Part shown: positions 35,955 to 44,769 of the stretch, one piece after another
Position numbering within the stretch: position 1 is the stretch's first letter
Layout of the letters: each line of letters opens with the position of its first letter
Assembly: GCA_963775335.1 (NCBI GenBank)
Contig: CAVZIJ010000002.1
Location: 372,001 to 436,000 of the forward strand
Source of the DNA: CAVQCX01 sp963775335
Lineage (GTDB): Bacteria > Pseudomonadota > Gammaproteobacteria > Chromatiales > Chromatiaceae
DNA length: 64,000 bases
Reading direction: 5' to 3'
Translations under genes and position numbers: made by a program
The notes under the pieces: generated by a model
What the model was told of the DNA's origin: nothing
What the model saw: the letters and a program-made list of their open reading frames with translations, nothing else
The model's database searches: none

Positions 35955-36022
35955 TAGGGGCTCGATTCGAGGTATAATCAAGGTTGCACAAGCCAATGAT
36001 TTACCAACAAAAAGAGCCCCTA
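35955..36022 (+). promoter_or_regulatory. Transposase promoter element and start-site hairpin (copy 2)
   Basis: TATAAT lies at 35973-35978. The upstream arm TAGGGGCTC (35955-35963) and downstream arm GAGCCCCTA (36014-36022) are exact inverted complements. The second arm covers the ribosome-binding region of the ATG at 36027. The arrangement is the same as in copy 1. Confidence 0.6.
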
Positions 36023-36026
36023 CTCG

Positions 36027-37358
36027 ATGCCTATCTTACGCACTCTCGCCAACGATTTCCAAGCCCTGTTTCCGGCCAACGACAAGGGTCAGGAGCGCTT
36101 TCGCTGGCTCATCCTGACATTGCAAGCGATCGTCGTGCCGATCACCGCCTCGCGCACCTCCAACTTGTTGCGGGCCATCGAGACACTGTTCGGTGTGAGT
36201 ATCGCCGAGTGGCGCTACTACACCTTCATGGCTTCAGTGAAGCTGCCCTGGGAGCGGCTGTGGAATCTGCTCTGGCGGCGTATCCCCAGCCCGTTGAGCG
36301 ATGGGCGTCTGCTGCTGGCGCTTGATGATTCCATCAACCCGAAGACCGGCAAACACATCTTCGGCTGCCAGCGTACCTTCGATCATGCGGCCAAGACCAA
36401 CCAGACGCGCTATCCGTGGGCGCAGACCATCCTCACCGTGGGGCTGCTCAAGAAAATCCACGGGCGCTGGGCCTGCTTGCCGCTGGCCTTCGCTTTTTAT
36501 CTGCGCCGCAAGAGCTTGGAGGGCGCCGATCTGAAACTGCGCCGCCAGTCGCTGGTCTTTCGCAGCAAGTTCGAGCAGGCCGTGCGGCTGATCGCACAGC
36601 TTGGCAGTGTCTTCAAGAACGCGCCGATGCTGATCGCCACTGACAGCTGGTTCGGCAACAACGGACTGTTCAAGCCGTTGCGAGAGCAGCTCGGTACGCG
36701 CGCCCATCTGCTCTCGCGGTTGCGGGTCAACTCCGCTCTCTACGCACTCCCCGAACCAGCGAAGAAGGGTAGCGGCGGAAGACCCAGGAAATATGGCAAT
36801 CGTCTCGGTAACGCGACACAGTTGGCCGATGCGATGCGCAAGCATGCCAGCACCTATACGCTGCATGTGTACGGGGACCTGCGCGAGGTCGTGGCCGCCC
36901 AGCGTATCGTGATGCTCAAGACCTTGCGCTGCCGTGTGCGTGTCGTCTGGGTCTACCGCAAGAGCCAATGGGTTGCGCTGCTGACCACGGACCTTGATCT
37001 CAGCGTCGAGCAGATCATCGAATACTACTCGGCGCGGTGGAAAATCGAAGCGGGGTTCCGCGAGATCAAACAAGAGATCGGCAGCACCGAGACTCAGACG
37101 CGCAAACCCGAGTCGGTTACCAATCACCTGCATTTCTGCATGGCAGCCACCACCATCACCTGGATCTACGCCGAGCACTTGCCTCAAGCCCCGGCGCGGC
37201 GCTACGCTTCGCAAAAGACCACCGAGTTTGCCTTCGGGGACGCACGAAGGTCCCTCGCCAAACACCTGGCCAACGAGGGTTTTGGTATCAATTGCCAGAA
37301 TTCGCGCAAACCGGATCGAAATCCTTTGATCTCAACTATCATGCGCCTCGTCGCGTGA
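36027..37358 (+). CDS. IS4-family transposase (copy 2)
   Basis: The product has 443 residues, identical in translation to copy 1, with the same DDE residues and YYSARWKIEAGFREIKQEIG signature. Identity of the two suggests recent transposition. It is oriented with the glycosyltransferase it interrupts, so read-through from this element could reach the 3' fragment downstream. Confidence 0.93.
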   Translation: MPILRTLANDFQALFPANDKGQERFRWLILTLQAIVVPITASRTSNLLRAIETLFGVSIAEWRYYTFMASVKLPWERLWNLLWRRIPSPLSDGRLLLALDDSINPKTGKHIFGCQRTFDHAAKTNQTRYPWAQTILTVGLLKKIHGRWACLPLAFAFYLRRKSLEGADLKLRRQSLVFRSKFEQAVRLIAQLGSVFKNAPMLIATDSWFGNNGLFKPLREQLGTRAHLLSRLRVNSALYALPEPAKKGSGGRPRKYGNRLGNATQLADAMRKHASTYTLHVYGDLREVVAAQRIVMLKTLRCRVRVVWVYRKSQWVALLTTDLDLSVEQIIEYYSARWKIEAGFREIKQEIGSTETQTRKPESVTNHLHFCMAATTITWIYAEHLPQAPARRYASQKTTEFAFGDARRSLAKHLANEGFGINCQNSRKPDRNPLISTIMRLVA

Positions 37359-37385
37359 GGAAAAACAAGAAACTTCAGATTCAAC

Positions 37386-38408
37386 TACATAGAATTTCCG
37401 CTCCAAGAGCTGCAGGGCCCATTCCCGCCCTTGTTGCGGCGCTCGTATAATCGGTTCGTCTTCGCCGCCTCGACTCTCTTCTACCCCGTCCTGCTCAAGC
37501 GGCTTTCGCCCGGCGTGGAGCTTGTTCATTCCCATTTCGCGCCGGTCGGTTGGCACTTCTTGCCGACCGCGGCGAAATTTCAGGTACCCCACGTCGTCTC
37601 TTTCTATGGGCTTGACTATGAATGGCTTCCCCATGTGGCTCCTGTCTGGCACAAGCGGTATCAGGAACTGTTTCGTCGTGCTAGCCTGTTCATTTGCGAA
37701 GGGCCGCACGGCGCTTCCGTTTTGGGCGCGCAGGGCTGCCCCCCCGAAAAGATACGCGTCTCCAGACTCGGCGTTCCCGCCGCATCGATCGTCCCGGCCG
37801 GACGTGCGAAGAGATCGGGGGAGCTGAAGCTGATTCAGGTCGCCTCCTTTACCGAGAAGAAAGGGCATATGTTCGCGCTCGAGGCGTTCCTGTTGGCATT
37901 AGAAGACTGTCCCGCGATGACTCTCACCTTCGTCGGGTCCAACAAGCCCGGCGAGCGCTCGGATATCGAGCGATCGCTGAGAGAGCGCGTGAACGCGGCC
38001 AACGTGGACGATAGGGTATTCTTCATTCCGAAAGTACCTTATCCCGAGTTGCACAATCTGCTGCGCGATTATCAGGTGTTCATCCACCCGAGCGTCTATG
38101 CTGCAAACCGTGATTCGGAGGGCGGCGCCCCAATCGTATTGCTCGACGCCCAGGCGACCGGAATGCCTGTGATAGCGACAGAGCACTGCGACATCCCCGA
38201 CGAGGTGATCCACGGCAGCACCGGCCTTCTCGCCGCGGGGCGCGATGTCGAAGGTCTTGCGGCTCACGTTCGGCAGTTTTGTCAAACGGACCAGGCAGAC
38301 TACGATACGTTCGCGCTCGCCGCCAGGGCGCATGTCGAAGCCAGATATGACGTCGCACGAAACGCATTGTCTCTTCGGCGGATCTATGACGAAGCGCTCA
38401 GTGTCTAG
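37386..38408 (+). pseudogene. Family 4 glycosyltransferase, 3' part (split by second IS4 copy)
   Basis: The frame resumes with YIEFPLQELQGPFPPLLRRS. It holds VELVHSHFAPVGWHFLPTAA, HVVSFYGLDYEWLP, IQVASFTEKKGHMFALEAFL and the donor-site region VFIHPSVYAANRDSEGGAPI with VLLDAQATGMPV. This resembles the WcaL/AmsK-like colanic-acid-type GT4 group. Without the 5' codons at 35580-35729 the acceptor domain lacks its first strand, so the remnant is unlikely to be active. Confidence 0.87.
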
Positions 38409-38476
38409 TTTCGGCCTTTCGGCCCCTTGGTGGAATGGGCTTCGGACAATCGTGTCCGGCGCTTACCAGGCTTCTT

Positions 38477-39670
38477 ATGGTGCGAAAGATGACCAGGTCT
38501 GATCGTCGGCCCCGCGACACATTCCTTGTGTTCGGCTCCCCCGCTATTGGCGAGGAAGAGGTCAACGAGGTCGTCGACTCGCTACGCTCGGGGTGGCTTG
38601 GAACCGGACCGAAGGTGGCCCGCTTCGAGATTGATTTTTCTCGGTTCAAGGGGGTGCCGCACGTCGCGGCGGTCAATTCCTGCACGGCGGCGTTGCATCT
38701 GAGCATACTGGCGGCCGGGCTCGGTACCGGCGACGAGGTCATTACCACCGCGCTCACCTTCTGCGCGACCCTCAACGCCATCATTCACGCCGGGGCCACC
38801 CCGGTGCTTGCCGATGTCGACCCGACGACGATGAATATCGATCCGGCAGACATAGAGCGCCGGATAACGCCGCGAACACGCGCAATCCTGCCGGTGCACT
38901 TCGCCGGGCGCCCCTGCGACATGGATACAATCAAGGGGATCGCGGAGCGCAATGACCTGAGGATCATCGAAGACTGCGCGCACGCCATCGAAACCGAGTA
39001 CCGCGGCCAGAAGACCGGGACCTTCGGCGATTTCGGCTGCTTTTCGTTCTACGTGACCAAGAACCTGGTCACGGGCGAAGGCGGAATGGTCGTCGCCAAG
39101 CGCGAGGAGGACATAGCCCGAATCAAGGTCCTGGCCCTGCACGGGATGTCGCGGGACGCCTGGAGCCGGTTCAGCGATACGGGTTACCGGCATTACTACG
39201 TGACCGAGTGCGGCTTCAAGTACAACATGATGGACGTCCAGGCGGCCATCGGGATCCACCAGCTAAAGCGCGTCGAGTCCTATTGGCAGAGACGCCGGGA
39301 CATCTGGGCGCGATACCAGCAAGGGCTCGCTGACCTTTCCATCGTGCGCCCGGCCGAGCCGGAGCCCGATACCCGTCACGCGTATCACCTGTATACGATC
39401 CTCTTGGACGAAGCACTGTGCGGGATGTCTCGCGACGCATTTCTAGAAGTCATGACCCAAGCCAAGATCGGCGTCGGGGTGCATTACCTGAGCATCCCCG
39501 AGCACCCCTACTATCAGGAGCGATTCGGGTGGCGGCCGGAGGCGTTCCCCAATGCGCAAGACATCGGCCGCCGCACGGTCAGCCTGCCCCTTTCCCCGAA
39601 GCTGTCCGACGACGACGTCTTGGACGTGCTAGTCTCGGTACGGGCCGCCCTGGGAGGCCGCAGGGGCTAG
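38477..39670 (+). CDS. DegT/DnrJ/EryC1/StrS-family PLP-dependent sugar aminotransferase
   Basis: The product has 397 residues from the ATG at 38477. The ATG at 38489, giving MTRSDRRPRD, is a close alternative. AAVNSCTAALHLSILAAGLG binds the PLP phosphate, and IIEDCAHAIETEYRGQKTGT holds the ring-stacking Asp/His. FYVTKNLVTGEGGMVV contains the Schiff-base Lys. The family transfers an amino group to keto-sugar nucleotides. It is the first gene of a tightly packed run (unknown protein, KAS III, ACP, LbH transferase), which suggests that the amino sugar it makes is then N-acylated. Confidence 0.92.
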   Translation: MVRKMTRSDRRPRDTFLVFGSPAIGEEEVNEVVDSLRSGWLGTGPKVARFEIDFSRFKGVPHVAAVNSCTAALHLSILAAGLGTGDEVITTALTFCATLNAIIHAGATPVLADVDPTTMNIDPADIERRITPRTRAILPVHFAGRPCDMDTIKGIAERNDLRIIEDCAHAIETEYRGQKTGTFGDFGCFSFYVTKNLVTGEGGMVVAKREEDIARIKVLALHGMSRDAWSRFSDTGYRHYYVTECGFKYNMMDVQAAIGIHQLKRVESYWQRRRDIWARYQQGLADLSIVRPAEPEPDTRHAYHLYTILLDEALCGMSRDAFLEVMTQAKIGVGVHYLSIPEHPYYQERFGWRPEAFPNAQDIGRRTVSLPLSPKLSDDDVLDVLVSVRAALGGRRG

Positions 39671-39726
39671 GGCCGGGCCCCGCCGGATCCTGCACATCGG
39701 TACACCCACCCGGCGAGGAGGACGGA

Positions 39727-40350
39727 ATGCAGATCGTGCCACTTTCCTTGTGTTACAAAGGTGACAGGAATTATTTGCATGGAACGGATATCTGGAACGC
39801 GGTGATCGGCCACCTGTTGCGCTATCGCGGGGAGAGCTCGCCGAAGGACATCCGGCTGGTTATTCATCACTTCGCAACGAGGCAGTTGGAGCTTTGTCTT
39901 GCCGACGCCGGGGTCCCGGAGGCCCCGCCCAGCGCACCGATCGCCGCGGATTTCCGGGCGATGATAAAAACCGGTCCGCTGACAGGCTGGTTGCGGGAGA
40001 CCTTCGACACGGTGACCTGCCGCGTCCCATACGATGAGGGGAAGATCTCGGAATTGTGCGACGTTACGGGCGAAACTATCCGAATCCGTGGGGAGGCCGG
40101 CTATACGCCAATCGAGGTGCTCGTGAGCATGACCAAGCAGTTGCACTACCGGCTGTTCCCCATCGAGCAGGGGCGCTGGATTTTCACGCGCCTGGATCTG
40201 GCCCGCGTTTTCCGGGAGAGCGACGCCGCGGGGCTCTCGGTCGTCCAAGAGCAGAACCTTCACAACCGGCTCACGCGCTCCCGCGTCGAGGCGGGCGGCG
40301 CCAAGATCGGGGATATCTATTTCTCGGTCGCCACGGGGCCCTGGGGATGA
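39727..40350 (+). CDS. Unknown protein between aminotransferase and KAS III genes
   Basis: The product has 207 residues from the ATG at 39727 with an AGGAGG site. The frame is open further upstream inside the aminotransferase gene, but homologous-looking structure begins here. It starts MQIVPLSLCYKGDRNYLHGT. I do not recognise the family. There is no signal peptide or membrane segment. Charged helices dominate, for example RRLTRSRVEAGGAK-like positions near the C-terminus and EVLVSMTKQLHYRLFPIE in the middle. It overlaps the KAS III start by four bases (ATGA). It may be a dehydratase, ketoreductase or acyl-selection partner of the ACP pathway, but that is only inference from its place. Confidence 0.7.
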   Translation: MQIVPLSLCYKGDRNYLHGTDIWNAVIGHLLRYRGESSPKDIRLVIHHFATRQLELCLADAGVPEAPPSAPIAADFRAMIKTGPLTGWLRETFDTVTCRVPYDEGKISELCDVTGETIRIRGEAGYTPIEVLVSMTKQLHYRLFPIEQGRWIFTRLDLARVFRESDAAGLSVVQEQNLHNRLTRSRVEAGGAKIGDIYFSVATGPWG

Positions 40351-41279
40351 TCGGGATCAGCGAGATCGCCAGCTATGTTCCGGCAGGAGGCGAGTCGAAC
40401 CTCGACAAGGCCGGGCGGTTCGGCGTTACCAAGGAGTTCATCACGGACAAGATCGGCGTTCGGCGCGTCTCCCGGAGAGCGCGCGGCGAAGAGACATCGG
40501 ATCTCTGCGTGCGCGCCTACGAAGCGTTGGCCCGCAAGCCCGCCGGCATCCCGGCCGATGTCGGATGCCTGATGGTATGCACCCAGAACCCGGACGGCAG
40601 GGGTCTGCCCCATGTCTCGGCGATCGTGCACGGTAAGCTGGGCCTTCCCGACCGCTGTGCGGCGCTGGACATCTCGCTGGGCTGCTCCGGCTATGTCTAC
40701 GGGCTTTCGGTCTGCTCGGCATTCATGAAGGCACAAGGGTTCAAGCGCGGCCTGCTGTTCACCGCCGATCCCTATTCCAAGATTGTCGATCCCGACGACA
40801 AGAATACCGCGTTGCTGTTCGGCGACGCCGCGACGGTCACGGTGCTGCAGGCGGAACCGGGGGCCGGATCCTGGGTCCCGATGGCTTACCGCTTTGCTAC
40901 CCGGGGCTCGGAAGGCGCCTGTCTGATAAACCTGGACGGGACCTTGACGATGAACGGCCGGGCCGTTTTCAACTTCTCTGCGGTCGAAGTTCCAATCCAG
41001 GTACGGCAGGTGTTAGAGTCCGCCGGGGTCAGGCAAGACGACGTGGACCTGTTCCTCTTTCACCAAGGGAGTAAATACATACTCGACACCTTGGGCAAAC
41101 GGCTTGGCCTGCCCGGCTCCAAGGTTCCGTCGAACCTGGCCGATCAAGGGAACACGGTCTCATCGTCGATTCCGCTGCTCTTCGAGGCGCACAAGGATCG
41201 GAGGGAACCGCGGCTCGTCCTGATGTCCGGATTCGGTGTTGGGCTTTCATGGGCTACCGGCCTCCTGAAACGAATCTGA
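40347..41279 (+). CDS. 3-oxoacyl-ACP synthase III-like (FabH-type) condensing enzyme
   Basis: The product has 310 residues. The catalytic triad of the family is complete: Cys in LDISLGCSGYVYGLSV, His in LFLFHQGSKYILD and Asn in LADQGNTVSSSIPLLFE. FGDAATVTVLQ is the conserved C-terminal-domain block. It would condense an acyl-CoA starter with malonyl-ACP or transfer an acyl group. It sits next to a dedicated ACP gene rather than in a fab cluster, so it probably makes a short beta-oxoacyl or hydroxyacyl chain for glycan decoration. Confidence 0.9.
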   Translation: MIGISEIASYVPAGGESNLDKAGRFGVTKEFITDKIGVRRVSRRARGEETSDLCVRAYEALARKPAGIPADVGCLMVCTQNPDGRGLPHVSAIVHGKLGLPDRCAALDISLGCSGYVYGLSVCSAFMKAQGFKRGLLFTADPYSKIVDPDDKNTALLFGDAATVTVLQAEPGAGSWVPMAYRFATRGSEGACLINLDGTLTMNGRAVFNFSAVEVPIQVRQVLESAGVRQDDVDLFLFHQGSKYILDTLGKRLGLPGSKVPSNLADQGNTVSSSIPLLFEAHKDRREPRLVLMSGFGVGLSWATGLLKRI

Positions 41280-41300
41280 CAACAGTGGGGAACAACGCCG

Positions 41301-41546
41301 ATGGCTATCACGAAAGAGCAGGTCGCAAAGCTGATCGCGGACACCGGATCGAACGTGCAGGTCAGCCCAGAAGCCTACGACACGCCCCTGGTGGATCTGG
41401 GGATCGATTCACTCGACATCGCAACCACATTTCTCGCCATCCAGGAGTCCTACGGGATCAAGGTCCCTGACCCGAAGATCGACGAGCTGAACACCGTGTC
41501 CCTGATCCAAGCCTATCTCGAGGCACAAAGCAGCGAGGCCGGCTGA
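41301..41546 (+). CDS. Acyl carrier protein
   Basis: The product has 81 residues, acidic and helical. DLGIDSLDIATTFLAIQESY contains the phosphopantetheine-attachment Ser (DSL). It lies 21 bp after the KAS III gene and 2 bp before the LbH acyltransferase gene. A pathway-specific ACP is implied, since the fatty acid ACP is normally elsewhere with fabD and fabG. Confidence 0.92.
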   Translation: MAITKEQVAKLIADTGSNVQVSPEAYDTPLVDLGIDSLDIATTFLAIQESYGIKVPDPKIDELNTVSLIQAYLEAQSSEAG

Positions 41547-41548
41547 GC

Positions 41549-42262
41549 GTGCGGACATTTCTCCGGTTTCTCCGGCGCCTACCTCGCTCGGTTTGCATGA
41601 CGCTCTTGGTCTACATGCCGGGAGAGGAAGGCATACTGCTGCGGCGCTGGTATTACGCCCGGCGCTTCAAGCGCTGCGGCCGAAATCTGGTCGTGAAGCC
41701 CGGGGTGCAGCTCAGCAGCCTGGACCGGATCGAGATCGGAGACGATGTGATGCTGCGCGAGAACGTGATCATACAGACAGGACCGCCCAATCCGGCTGAG
41801 CGACGCGACATGCTTTGGGCCGGAGCGAGGGACCGCTACGACGAGCGCGGCACGATCACCGTAGGCGACCGGAGCAACATCGCCTTCGGGGCGATCATCC
41901 TGGGGCACGGGGGCGTGTTCGTCGGGCGCGAGTGCGCCATTGGACCAGGGGCGATCGTGCTCTCGGAGAGCTACCACTACAAAGGCACCCGCCCCGGCTT
42001 GCTGTACAAGTATTCGAGTGGATCGGCCCCGGAGTCCCTGTGTGTGCTTCAGGGAACGGTCACGTTCAAGGACGGAGCTGGGGTCGCCTCCAATGCGATA
42101 GTGCTTCCCGGCGCAACCATCGGGGAGGACTCCTGGGTCGGTCCTAACAGCGTCGTGCGCGTCGCGCGGACCATCGAAGACCGCGTGATCGCCGCCGGGG
42201 ACCCCGCCACTCCGGTCTATCGCCGGCTGTCGGAGGGCACAGAGAATTCATCCGTCCAGTAG
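41549..42262 (+). CDS. Left-handed beta-helix (hexapeptide-repeat) acyltransferase
   Basis: The product has 237 residues from a GTG at 41549, two bases after the ACP stop. Hexapeptide repeats run from about residue 55 to 215: IEIGDDVMLRENVIIQT, ITVGDRSNIAFGAIILGHGG, VFVGRECAIGPGAIVLSESY and ATIGEDSWVGPNSVV. A His in LGHGG is a candidate catalytic base. The tight coupling to ACP and KAS III suggests acyl-ACP as donor and the amino sugar from the upstream aminotransferase as acceptor. A conventional acetyl-CoA donor cannot be excluded. Confidence 0.85.
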   Translation: MRTFLRFLRRLPRSVCMTLLVYMPGEEGILLRRWYYARRFKRCGRNLVVKPGVQLSSLDRIEIGDDVMLRENVIIQTGPPNPAERRDMLWAGARDRYDERGTITVGDRSNIAFGAIILGHGGVFVGRECAIGPGAIVLSESYHYKGTRPGLLYKYSSGSAPESLCVLQGTVTFKDGAGVASNAIVLPGATIGEDSWVGPNSVVRVARTIEDRVIAAGDPATPVYRRLSEGTENSSVQ

Positions 42263-42364
42263 CCCCGGCGGCCAGCGGGCCGTGCTCGCCGGCACTGGGC
42301 AGCCGAGTCCGCCCCGGTCTCCGCGGGGTTTCGCTGCTAGAGTGTGTCCGGACCAAAACCCTGT

Positions 42365-43144
42365 ATGAGCAACCAAGATTGTATACGGCGCTATTTTGCC
42401 CGCTACCCGCTGACCAGCCCTTCCTACGCCGTTATCCGGCGGTCGGGGAAGGCGGTCCGTGAAAGCGGTGAGTCGTACCTGTCGGGCCGCCTGCTGGATA
42501 TCGGTTGCGGTGCCAAGTGGAAGCAGGACCTGCTCGGAGACCTGGTGAGCGAGTATGTCGGGCTGGATCACGAGGGCAGTCTGCACGACAAGAGCGCCGT
42601 GGACCTCGTCGGAACCGCTTACCAGATTCCCCAGCCCGACGACTCCTTCGACTCAGTCCTCTGTACCGCCGTGCTGGAACACCTCGAAGAGCCCGCGGCG
42701 GCATTGCGCGAAGCGCTGCGCGTCCTGCGACCCGGCGGCCACGCCATCTACACGGCGCCCTTCTTCTGGCACCTGCACGAGGCACCCCGGGACTTCTATC
42801 GTTTCAGTCGTTTCGGGCTCGGCCACTTGTTCCAAGCGGCGGGCTGGGAGATCGTCGCGCTGACGCCCCTCTCCGGCTTCTGGCTCACCCTGGGCAGCGA
42901 GTGGAGCTACTACCTCACCGCCATCCTGGGGCGGCGACTCCCGACGCTGGCGAAGGGGCTGGTCGCACTGAACAACCTGGTCATCGGTCCCCTGGATCGG
43001 CTGGACCAGCGGATTCACCCGGGCTGGGCCGGGTTCACCTGGATGCATCTGGTCGTCGCCCGAAAGCCCGAGCACCAGGCGCCGATGGCATCTTCCGCGG
43101 GGGCAAGTCAAAGCCGCCCGCCGGCGACACCCCAATCTGAATGA
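42365..43144 (+). CDS. Class I SAM-dependent methyltransferase
   Basis: The product has 259 residues from the ATG at 42365. RLLDIGCGAKWKQDLLGD is motif I, and DSFDSVLCTAVLEHLEEPAA and LRPGGHAIYTAPFFWHLHEA are motifs II/III of the methyltransferase 11 family. The Phe/Trp-rich segment after motif III is common in sugar or lipid methyltransferases of O-antigen loci. It lies 102 bp after the acyltransferase and 27 bp before the flippase. Confidence 0.82.
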   Translation: MSNQDCIRRYFARYPLTSPSYAVIRRSGKAVRESGESYLSGRLLDIGCGAKWKQDLLGDLVSEYVGLDHEGSLHDKSAVDLVGTAYQIPQPDDSFDSVLCTAVLEHLEEPAAALREALRVLRPGGHAIYTAPFFWHLHEAPRDFYRFSRFGLGHLFQAAGWEIVALTPLSGFWLTLGSEWSYYLTAILGRRLPTLAKGLVALNNLVIGPLDRLDQRIHPGWAGFTWMHLVVARKPEHQAPMASSAGASQSRPPATPQSE

Positions 43145-43171
43145 CCGTCCACCGGCACGACTTGCACCACC

Positions 43172-44623
43172 GTGAGCTCCCTCCGAAGGACTGCCGCCCG
43201 CTCCATCCAGTGGACCGCTGTCTCCGGGGGCTTTGCGGCCCTGGCCCAGCTGACCCAGGTGGCCGTGCTGGCGCGCCTGCTGAGCCCGGCCGACTTCGGG
43301 CTCGCCGCCATGGCTTCGGTCGTCGTTGGGTTCGCTCAGGCCTATGCCGATATGGGCTTCAGCAACGCCCTGATCTACCGCGGAGACAACGACCGGCGCA
43401 TCCTCTCGACCCTTTATTGGACGAACCTCGCCGCCGGGTTGGTACTGTTCCTGATTGTCGCGCTGGGCACCCCCTGGATCAGCCGGCTCTACGGCGAGCC
43501 CAGGGTGCAGGGGATCCTGCTCATCGCCGCCCTGACGCTCCTGGTCACGCCAATCGGACAGCAGTTCGGCATCCTGTTGCAGCGGGAATTTCGATTCAAG
43601 GCGCTATCGATCATCGAGATCGCCTCCCGGGCAGCGGGGCTGACGACCGCTCTATGGACCGCCGCTCGCCTCGACCAGGGCGCCTATGCGATCGTCTGGG
43701 GCCAACTCGCGGCGGCGAGCGTGCAGGCCGCGGGGCTCCTGGCAATCGGGATCAGGCACTGGCCCCTGAGCCTGCACTTCGACCGGCGCGACCTCAGGGG
43801 CTACGTCAGCTTCGGCCTGTTCCAGTTGGGCGAGCGCGGACTCAACCAGGCCTCCCGGGATCTCGACAAGTTCCTCATCGGCGTTCTGCTCAGCGCTGAT
43901 CTCCTGGGCGTGTACCAGGTCGCCTCTCAGATCATGCTCGCCCCCTATCGGCTGCTCAGCCCCATCGTGGCGCGAGTGAGCATGTCTGCATTCGCGAAGA
44001 TCAGGCTGGAAGACGACAAGCTGCGCCGTGGCTACGTGGAAGTAACCCGGGTGGTCTCGCTGGTAACGCTCCCGATCTACGCCGGCATGGGTATCCTGGC
44101 AGACCCGTTGACCCAGGGATTCCTGGGCCATCGTTGGGACGCCGCAGGGTCCGTGCTGGCCACCCTAGTTCCGCTCGGGGCGCTGTACAGCATCGGCAAC
44201 CTATTCGGTGGGCTCCTGATCGCCAAGGGGCGCGCCGATATCGGCTTCTATTTCAACGCCCTGAGAATGGCGCTTTATGCCCCCGCGATCTGGATCGGCG
44301 CCCGCTACGGCGTCCAAGGTGTCGCAGCGGCGCTCTGTCTGGTGACCGGTCTCATTCTGTTCCCCATCGGGATTCGCGTTCGGCGGTGGCTGATCGGCCA
44401 GCCGGCGAGTGAGTTCCTCCAGGCGTTCTCCACGTCTTTGCTCGCCGCGCTCGTCATGAGCCTTGCCGTGGGCATCCTGGACCACGCCTGGCTCCATTTC
44501 GCCTCTCCGCTTCCGCGGCTCGCTGTCGGAGTCCCCGTGGGGGTTGTCGTCTACACGGCGATCGTCTGGTGGCGAGAGAGAGCGCGGCTCCTGGAGTATT
44601 TCCGCCTCTTCTTCAGACCATGA
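43172..44623 (+). CDS. Lipid-linked oligosaccharide flippase (Wzx/PST type, MOP superfamily)
   Basis: The product has 483 residues from a GTG at 43172. It has about 12-14 hydrophobic segments. The N-terminal LAQLTQVAVLARLLSPADFG and the RDLDKFLIGVLLSADLLGVY block are typical of PST-type flippases. It should move undecaprenyl-linked repeat units across the inner membrane. It ends in a basic tail RRWLIGQ...RERARLLEYFRLFFRP. A second flippase of the same class lies at 57729-59225. Confidence 0.9.
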   Translation: MSSLRRTAARSIQWTAVSGGFAALAQLTQVAVLARLLSPADFGLAAMASVVVGFAQAYADMGFSNALIYRGDNDRRILSTLYWTNLAAGLVLFLIVALGTPWISRLYGEPRVQGILLIAALTLLVTPIGQQFGILLQREFRFKALSIIEIASRAAGLTTALWTAARLDQGAYAIVWGQLAAASVQAAGLLAIGIRHWPLSLHFDRRDLRGYVSFGLFQLGERGLNQASRDLDKFLIGVLLSADLLGVYQVASQIMLAPYRLLSPIVARVSMSAFAKIRLEDDKLRRGYVEVTRVVSLVTLPIYAGMGILADPLTQGFLGHRWDAAGSVLATLVPLGALYSIGNLFGGLLIAKGRADIGFYFNALRMALYAPAIWIGARYGVQGVAAALCLVTGLILFPIGIRVRRWLIGQPASEFLQAFSTSLLAALVMSLAVGILDHAWLHFASPLPRLAVGVPVGVVVYTAIVWWRERARLLEYFRLFFRP

Positions 44624-44769
44624 AGAGCCCCGGTTGACCCATACACCAGAGCGGACCCGCCATGCCCACTGAGCACTCGGGACTCCGAGTGACTTGCATG
44701 CCCGGCTCTTCCTGGTGAAACTGCCGGGCGGTGGGCCCACCCGTCTCTATCAGAAACCTCGGATCTGCG

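Larger units (their letters stand above)
35730..37378 (+). mobile_element. IS4-family insertion sequence, copy 2 (1649 bp)
   Basis: It has the same ends, length and encoded transposase as copy 1, but is on the plus strand. The two copies therefore form 1649-bp inverted repeats around the 3.6 kb between 32101 and 35729. Confidence 0.93.
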
